Below, in pieces: positions 1 to 3,272 of a DNA stretch of 5,866 bases. The stretch's first letter is position 1. Every line of letters begins with the position of its first letter. Source of the stretch: an uncultured Synergistales bacterium. GTDB lineage: Bacteria; Synergistota; Synergistia; Synergistales; Aminobacteriaceae. The translations under genes were made by a program, and so were the position numbers. The notes beneath the pieces are model-generated. The model ran no database searches. It was not told the origin of the DNA and worked only from the letters and a program-made list of their open reading frames with translations. The DNA lies in contig CALFXN010000193.1 in assembly GCA_937957815.1 (NCBI GenBank), positions 1 to 5,866 on the forward strand, read 5' to 3'.

Positions 1-827
1 CGCTGCTCCAACTCGTCGTCGGCTCCGAGGGAACGCTCGGCGTCGTCACGCGCGCCACGCTCGCGCTCGAACCGCTCGAACGCGCCGCGACGACGATCCT
101 CGCCGCGTTCCGGACGACGGACGAGGCCGTCGCCGCCGTCGTGCCGCTTCTCGCCTCGGGAGCGAAACTCACGGCCTGCGAATACATGGACCGGATGTCG
201 GTCCGGCTCTCGACCGATCGTTTGAACACGACGCTTCCGATGCAGGACGACGCGGAGGCGTACCTCGTCCTTCTCGTCGAGGACCGGAACGAGTCGCGCA
301 TGGAGGAGGAGGTCGAACTGACGGGAACCCTTCTCGCGAAAGCCGGGGCGCTCGAGGTCTTCGTCGCCGACAACAGGACGCAGGCGGAGCGGATCTGGTC
401 CGTCAGGCAGGGGGTGACCGAGGGGATCCTCGCCGTCGACCCGTGGGCCTCGATGTCCGGCGACACAGTGGTTCCGCTCTCGGCCGTCGGGGAGATGATC
501 CGCCTGACCGACGCGATCTGCGCCAGGCGCGGCGTCCGCGTCTGCACAATCGGGCACGTCGCCGACGGAAACATGCACCCGGCGTTCTTCAAGCCCGAAG
601 CCTCGTCGCCGAAATCCTGGGCGACGGAGGCCGAAGACCTCTACGCCGAAATCGTCGCCGCGGCGGTGCGGCTCGGCGGCGTCGGGAGCGGGGAACACGG
701 CGTCGGCTACGTGAAGGCCCCGATGTTCGCGGCGTCGAAGTCGAAACGGGAACTCGCGGTCATGGCGGGCGTCAGGGCCGCGTTCGATCCGGACGGGATC
801 ATGAATCCCGGGAAGCTTGCCATATAG
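1..827 (+). CDS. FAD-linked oxidase, GlcD / D-lactate dehydrogenase type (3' part)
   Basis: The gene enters from the left edge; the first full codon is at 3 and the TAG stop at 825-827, leaving about 274 residues of a family usually 450-500 long. The visible part begins with the end of the FAD-binding (PCMH) domain, with the flavin-contact motif GSEGTLG at 21-41, followed by the FAD-oxidase C-terminal domain. The metal/substrate motif GHVADGNMH lies at 552-578 and GEHGVG at 690-707. In D-2-hydroxyacid dehydrogenases of this family, the two histidines of the first motif and the Glu of the second coordinate a metal that binds the hydroxyacid. The protein ends with DPDGIMNPGK, the usual family ending. 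It probably oxidises a 2-hydroxyacid such as glycolate or D-lactate to the 2-oxoacid, passing electrons from FAD to a carrier. The exact substrate cannot be read from this fragment, and partner subunits such as GlcE/GlcF would lie outside the window or be absent. Confidence 0.93.
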   Translation, partial: LLQLVVGSEGTLGVVTRATLALEPLERAATTILAAFRTTDEAVAAVVPLLASGAKLTACEYMDRMSVRLSTDRLNTTLPMQDDAEAYLVLLVEDRNESRMEEEVELTGTLLAKAGALEVFVADNRTQAERIWSVRQGVTEGILAVDPWASMSGDTVVPLSAVGEMIRLTDAICARRGVRVCTIGHVADGNMHPAFFKPEASSPKSWATEAEDLYAEIVAAAVRLGGVGSGEHGVGYVKAPMFAASKSKRELAVMAGVRAAFDPDGIMNPGKLAI

Positions 828-853
828 CCACGGGGGGTATTATCTGCTATACT
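825..853 (+). promoter_or_regulatory. Probable promoter of tpx
   Basis: A -35 like TAGCCA (825-830, 4/6 to TTGACA) is separated by 17 bases from the -10 TATACT (848-853). The -10 is preceded by TGC, giving an extended -10 element. Transcription would start near 860, about 35 bases before the tpx ATG. The -35 begins with the TAG stop codon of the upstream oxidase gene, so tpx can be expressed independently although only 67 bases separate the genes. I saw no convincing terminator between them, so read-through is also possible. Confidence 0.55.
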
Positions 854-894
854 GATTTCGTTCAGATGAACACAAACTCTCGGAGGTGACACCC

Positions 895-1407
895 ATGGAA
901 CGCACAGGAGTCGTAACCTTTCACGGAAACCCGCTGACGCTCGTCGGCACGGCGCTCAAGGCGGGAGATAAGGCCCCGGATTTCGTCCTCCTCGATCAGG
1001 GGCTCGCTCCCAAGACGCTCGCCGATTTCGCCGGGAAGTTCAAGGTCATCTCGGTGACGCCCTCGCTCGACACGCCGGTCTGCGACCTTCAGATCCACTG
1101 GTTCAACGAGGACGCCGCGAAGCAGCCGAAGGACGTGGCCGTTCTCAACGTGAGCATGGATCTCCCCTTCGCGATCAAGCGCTTCTGCGCGACGGCGGGG
1201 ATCGACAGGGCGATGGCGCTCTCCGATCACCGGGAGGCGTCGTTCGGAACGGCCTACGGCGTTCTCATCAAGGAGCTTCGCCTTCTCGCCCGGGCCGTGT
1301 TCATCATCGACCCGAAGGACGTCATCCGCTACGTCCAGATCGTTCCGGAGATGACGAAGGAACCCGACTACGAGGCCGCGCTCAAGGCTCTCGAGGCGCT
1401 CATGTAG
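895..1407 (+). CDS. tpx: Thiol peroxidase (atypical 2-Cys peroxiredoxin)
   Basis: A 170-residue protein that reduces hydrogen peroxide and organic hydroperoxides using thioredoxin. The length fits the Tpx family (about 165-170). The peroxidatic cysteine is C63 in the motif PSLDTPVCD. The resolving cysteine is C98 in DLPFAIKRFC, a spacing almost the same as in E. coli Tpx. R133 in LLARAVFIID matches the conserved active-site arginine. The N-terminal motif VTFHGNPLTLVG is also typical. The start is the ATG at 895 because GGAGGTG at 882-888 lies six bases ahead of it; the in-frame GTG at 886 is part of that ribosome site. No signal peptide is visible, so a cytoplasmic or exposed-periplasm form cannot be decided, but cytoplasm is more likely. 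A strong terminator follows. Confidence 0.96.
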   Translation: MERTGVVTFHGNPLTLVGTALKAGDKAPDFVLLDQGLAPKTLADFAGKFKVISVTPSLDTPVCDLQIHWFNEDAAKQPKDVAVLNVSMDLPFAIKRFCATAGIDRAMALSDHREASFGTAYGVLIKELRLLARAVFIIDPKDVIRYVQIVPEMTKEPDYEAALKALEALM

Positions 1408-1441
1408 GTGCCTTCGGCCGCGCGAGCCGGACGAAAACGAA

Positions 1442-1478
1442 GAGGGGGAGCCCCGGCCGGGGCTCCCCCTCGCTTTTT
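1442..1478 (+). terminator. Intrinsic terminator, probably bidirectional
   Basis: A perfect palindrome at 1442-1471 forms a 13-bp GC-rich stem with loop GGCC (1455-1458), followed by TTTTT at 1474-1478 on the plus strand. It lies 34 bases after the tpx stop. On the minus strand the hairpin is followed by TTCGTTTTCG, a weaker T-rich tract, and begins only 15 bases after the stop of the convergent SSB-like gene. One hairpin therefore probably ends both transcripts. Confidence 0.9.
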
Positions 1479-1485
1479 CACGGTC

Positions 1486-1776
1486 TCACCGTTTTTCGAC
1501 GGCTCTCGCGAGAATGTACATCTGGCCGCTTCCGGACGACGAGCGCATCTCTCCGTCGACCGCGATCGGGTCTCCCTCTTCCGCGCCGGCGATCAGATCC
1601 TTGATCGCGGGGTCGTAGGCCCGGACAAGAAGGAAGTCCTTCCTGACAACACCATTCTCGTCCTCGGAGTCCTGCCTCACCGTGAACGCCCGGTAGGTTC
1701 CGAACCGCGTCCTTCCCTCGTCATCGCGGACCTTGTGCAACGCACCGGAAATACGAACCGAATTCTCCCACACCAT
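1486..1776 (-). CDS. Small OB-fold, SSB-like protein (paralogue A)
   Basis: A 96-residue protein whose pattern resembles a single OB-fold of the single-stranded-DNA-binding (SSB/PriB-like) type: ENSVRISGALH for the first strand, a central FTVRQ strand, KDFLLVRAYDP where SSB has its DFIPCVAW segment, then GDPIAVDGEMRS and MYILARAVE near the end. It lacks the flexible tail and acidic C-terminal tip (DDDIPF type) of housekeeping SSB, and is well short of the usual 150-180 residues. The start is supported by AAGGAG at 1786-1791, nine bases ahead of the ATG. It is a clear paralogue of the next gene upstream (1994-2296), sharing SGALH, DFLLVRA, RSS.GSG and MYI. The function is inferred: nucleic-acid binding is plausible, and another OB-fold role cannot be excluded. 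Confidence 0.8.
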   Translation of the reverse strand: MVWENSVRISGALHKVRDDEGRTRFGTYRAFTVRQDSEDENGVVRKDFLLVRAYDPAIKDLIAGAEEGDPIAVDGEMRSSSGSGQMYILARAVEKR

Positions 1777-1802
1777 GTACGGTCACTCCTTAATCGGGAC
1801 AC

Positions 1803-1837
1803 AAAAAGCGACCGACACCGTCTTCCGTCCGCCGGTC
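1803..1837 (-). terminator. Possible terminator or attenuator ahead of paralogue A
   Basis: On the minus strand the arm GACCGGC (1837-1831) pairs with GTCGGTC (1816-1810), seven pairs including one G-U, around a 14-base loop. It is followed after GC by TTTTT (1807-1803). It could end the transcript of the upstream paralogue or act as an attenuator, since it sits 12 bases before the ribosome site of paralogue A. The stem is short and the loop large, so confidence is modest. Confidence 0.4.
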
Positions 1838-1858
1838 TTCCGCTTTCGCCGTCTTCCG
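1820..1858. repeat. Three short direct repeats GTCTTCCG
   Basis: The octamer GTCTTCCG occurs at 1820-1827, 1835-1842 and 1851-1858, spaced 15 and 16 bases apart. A fourth copy is at 1974-1981, also in the gap between the two SSB-like genes, and one more lies inside the mntP riboswitch at 3085-3092. A near copy, GTCTTGCCG, is at 1872-1880. The units are too short and irregular for a CRISPR. They may be protein binding sites, remnants of slippage, or chance in GC-rich DNA. Confidence 0.4.
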
Positions 1859-1919
1859 TGAATCACATTCCGTCTTGCCGCACCGTCCGCAGGGCGGCGC
1901 ATGAGAACGCACTCCAACA

Positions 1920-1949
1920 TCTTCTCCGGCGCATCCGGCGCGCCGAAGA
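1920..1949 (-). other. Stable hairpin in the leader between the two paralogues
   Basis: Read on the minus strand, TCTTC+GGCGC (1949-1940) pairs with GCGCC (1932-1928) and GAAGA (1924-1920), giving ten pairs with a 3-base bulge (GGA, 1927-1925) and a 7-base loop. The hairpin lies in the 217-base gap between the SSB-like genes, upstream of the terminator-like stem at 1803-1837. Apart from these two structures, the short repeats and a doubtful small reading frame, I see no known RNA family or clear promoter in the gap. Confidence 0.4.
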
Positions 1950-1993
1950 CCGGCCCGAACACCCGATACCCGTGTCTTCCGTGTCCGCCGCGA

Positions 1994-2296
1994 TCAGGAA
2001 CCGCTCAGCGCCTCGACCCTTACCGCCTGAATGTACATCTCTCCGCTGCCGAGAGATGACCGCACGGCTCCGATGACCCGAACCGTCGTGCCCTCCGCCT
2101 GCTCCTGAACCCAGGCCTGGATCTCGGGATCGAAGGCGCGGACGAGCAGAAAATCCCGTCTCGTTCCGCCGTCGTTCGCAGGGGTTTCCTGACGTACCGA
2201 AAAGTGAACGTACCGCCCCGATTTGCTCTCCCGGATCATCTGCCCGTGGATCAGGTGGAGGGCGCCTGACACCGTAACGGTGTTCTCCGTCAACAT
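1994..2296 (-). CDS. Small OB-fold, SSB-like protein (paralogue B)
   Basis: A 100-residue protein homologous along its whole length to the 96-residue product of the downstream gene. It has ENTVTVSGALH, a central HFSVRQE strand, RRDFLLVRAFDPEIQAWVQEQAEG, then TTVRVIGAVRSS and MYIQAVRVEAL. The order of segments, strand, (R/K)DFLLVRA, a helix-like stretch, G-x-x-x-x-V-x-G, closing strand, follows the OB-fold of bacterial SSB. As in its paralogue there is no disordered tail and no acidic tip; it ends in a plain ALSGS. The start is the ATG at 2294-2296 with GAGGAG at 2308-2313, eleven bases ahead, a slightly long spacing. A promoter at 2391-2419 sits between it and mntP. The role is unknown; single-stranded nucleic-acid binding is the best inference. 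Confidence 0.8.
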   Translation of the reverse strand: MLTENTVTVSGALHLIHGQMIRESKSGRYVHFSVRQETPANDGGTRRDFLLVRAFDPEIQAWVQEQAEGTTVRVIGAVRSSLGSGEMYIQAVRVEALSGS

Positions 2297-2390
2297 CTGC
2301 GCATCAACTCCTCGCGGTGTGTTCTTTCTGCACTCCGTTCGGCCGATCGCCGATTCTCCTGTGACGCCACGGTTTCATTTCCGTGTCGTT

Positions 2391-2419
2391 ATTGTATCGT
2401 CTTTCCTCCGTTTTGTCGT
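2391..2419 (-). promoter_or_regulatory. Probable promoter of the SSB-like genes
   Basis: On the minus strand a -35 ACGACA (2419-2414, 4/6) is followed by 17 bases and the -10 TACAAT (2396-2391, 5/6). It lies eight bases after the mntP stop, giving a start near 2384 and a leader of about 88 bases before paralogue B. This implies that the SSB-like pair can be expressed separately from mntP. No clear mntP terminator is visible in the gap 2297-2426. Confidence 0.5.
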
Positions 2420-2426
2420 CTGTACG

Positions 2427-3020
2427 CTACGCACACAGATGGACGCGCAGGATGTTCAGCCCGATACAGCACAGGACCACGCCGCCGAGAAGTTCGACGC
2501 ACGAACCGGCCCGCTCCCCGATCGCCCCCGAAACCCCGGACGCGGCGCGGAAACCGAGCACGACGCCGGCGGCGCAGAGAAACGAGGTGACGACTCCCGC
2601 TTCCACCGCGAGCGTCATGACGGACGCGCCGAGCGCGGTAAAGCTGATTCCGACGGCCAACGCGTCGATCGACGTCGCGAGCGCGAGCGTGAGGAGCGCG
2701 ATTCCCGTCGTCCGGTCCTTCGACGGACAGACCGTCGCGTCGGACGAACGCGACTCGCGGATCATGTTCACCCCGACGATCGCGAGCAGCGAGAACGCCA
2801 CCCAGTGATCGTAGTCCGCGATGAGCGCAAGAAAACGACTCCCGAGAAAGGCCCCTCCGAGCGGCATGAAGAACTGGAACGCTCCGCACGCCGCCGCCAT
2901 CCGGAAGGCGGGCCCAACCACCTTTGCCGTCACCGGAAGACAGGCGCCGATCCCCATCGACGCGGCGAATGCGTCCATGGCCAGCGACGCGGCGGACAGA
3001 AAAATCTCGAACTCCCGCAT
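2427..3020 (-). CDS. mntP: Manganese efflux pump MntP
   Basis: A 197-residue inner-membrane protein of the MntP (former DUF204/YebN) family, usually close to 190 residues. It consists of two related halves of about three membrane segments each. The family acidic motifs are present: LAMDAFAAS with D16 in the first helix and ALATSIDALAVGIS with D119 in the fourth, matching D16 and D118 of E. coli MntP, which are needed for Mn2+ export. Other family features are G-x-FQFFMPLGG (residues 46-56) and GVNMIRES (83-90). The start is the ATG at 3018-3020, with a GGGGGGAG ribosome site at 3026-3033 five bases ahead. An in-frame ATG at 3033-3035 would begin inside the terminator tail and destroy that site. 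The manganese riboswitch directly upstream supports the function. A hydrophilic loop of about 15 residues with a cysteine (near residue 98) separates the halves. Confidence 0.96.
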   Translation of the reverse strand: MREFEIFLSAASLAMDAFAASMGIGACLPVTAKVVGPAFRMAAACGAFQFFMPLGGAFLGSRFLALIADYDHWVAFSLLAIVGVNMIRESRSSDATVCPSKDRTTGIALLTLALATSIDALAVGISFTALGASVMTLAVEAGVVTSFLCAAGVVLGFRAASGVSGAIGERAGSCVELLGGVVLCCIGLNILRVHLCA

Positions 3021-3036
3021 GTGCTCTCCCCCCATG

Positions 3037-3078
3037 AAAAAAGCGAGACATCCGGCCCCTGAGGGCCGAAGGTCTCGC
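3037..3078 (-). terminator. Riboswitch expression platform: intrinsic terminator
   Basis: On the minus strand GCGAGAC (3078-3072) pairs with GTCTCGC (3049-3043), an inner CGGCCC/GGGCCG stem extends it, and six T follow (3042-3037). The left arm contains the 3' strand of the aptamer closing helix (CCTTCG, 3072-3067), so the aptamer fold and the terminator are mutually exclusive. Mn2+-bound aptamer would therefore prevent termination and turn mntP on. Confidence 0.88.
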
Positions 3079-3156
3079 CTGTCGGTCTTCCGCCGACGAT
3101 CGGGCCAGGCTTCACGCCGGTATGTTGACCCGATCCGGAAAGCTACTCCCCTTCGC
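3067..3156 (-). ncRNA. yybP-ykoY manganese riboswitch (aptamer)
   Basis: Read on the minus strand, the region carries the family hallmarks in order. GGGGAGTAGC is at 3151-3142. A stem GATCGGG/CCCGATC (3135-3129 with 3104-3098) encloses TCAACATAC (3128-3120) and a small CCGGC/GCCTGG arm. A second hairpin GTCGG/CCGAC is at 3097-3081, and GAGACC at 3076-3071 closes the junction. The outer helix P1 is CGAAGG (3155-3150) with CCTTCG (3072-3067). Known members bind Mn2+ at the docked loops and control Mn2+ exporters and related membrane proteins. The predicted transcription start (about 3156) falls right at the 5' edge of P1, so almost the whole leader is aptamer plus terminator. Located directly upstream of mntP. 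Confidence 0.93.
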
Positions 3157-3162
3157 GTGTAT

Positions 3163-3191
3163 ATTGTACTCTCCCGGCATCAACCGGGCAA
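3163..3191 (-). promoter_or_regulatory. Probable promoter of the mntP riboswitch transcript
   Basis: On the minus strand the -35 TTGCCC (3191-3186) and -10 TACAAT (3168-3163) are spaced 17 bases apart. The start predicted seven bases on, near 3156, coincides with the first bases of the riboswitch P1 helix, which supports the call. Confidence 0.7.
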
Positions 3192-3207
3192 CACAGTGCC
3201 GCCGCAA

Positions 3208-3236
3208 TTGCCCTTTCCCAGGCTGAAGCGTAAGAT
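3208..3236 (+). promoter_or_regulatory. Probable promoter of the CHASE4/GGDEF/EAL gene
   Basis: A -35 TTGCCC (3208-3213), 17-base spacer and -10 TAAGAT (3231-3236) would start transcription near 3243, about 30 bases before the ATG at 3273. The -35 is the same hexamer as the divergent mntP promoter. The two form an inverted repeat GGGCAA-N16-TTGCCC (3186-3213), placing the two RNA-polymerase sites back to back. Confidence 0.5.
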
Positions 3237-3272
3237 ACTCGAACATACCCCGATGAAAGCGAGGCATCCCGC

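Noticed and set aside
886..894. GTG at 886 as the start of tpx
   Set aside because: It lies in the GGAGGTG ribosome site. The ATG at 895 has ideal spacing and gives the normal Tpx N-terminus.
443..1230. Alternative frames over the oxidase and tpx genes (plus 443-889, minus 707-892 and 862-1230)
   Set aside because: They overlap well-supported genes in other frames and show no recognisable motif.
1820..1981. GTCTTCCG repeats as a CRISPR array
   Set aside because: Units are only eight bases with 7-8 base gaps and one distant copy; no repeat-spacer structure of CRISPR size.
1408..2076. Plus-strand open frame of 222 codons between tpx and paralogue B
   Set aside because: It starts right after the tpx stop, runs through the terminator palindrome, and lies opposite the two SSB-like genes. 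Its product is arginine- and serine-rich with no domain pattern.
3021..3035. ATG at 3033-3035 as the start of mntP
   Set aside because: It falls directly after the terminator T tract with no ribosome site, and would make the strong GGGGGGAG site part of the coding region.
2223..3062. Plus-strand open frames opposite mntP (including 2383-2808) and a minus-strand frame at 2389-3051
   Set aside because: These are alternative frames across mntP and its leader, with highly charged low-complexity products. The MntP frame has clear family motifs and a ribosome site.
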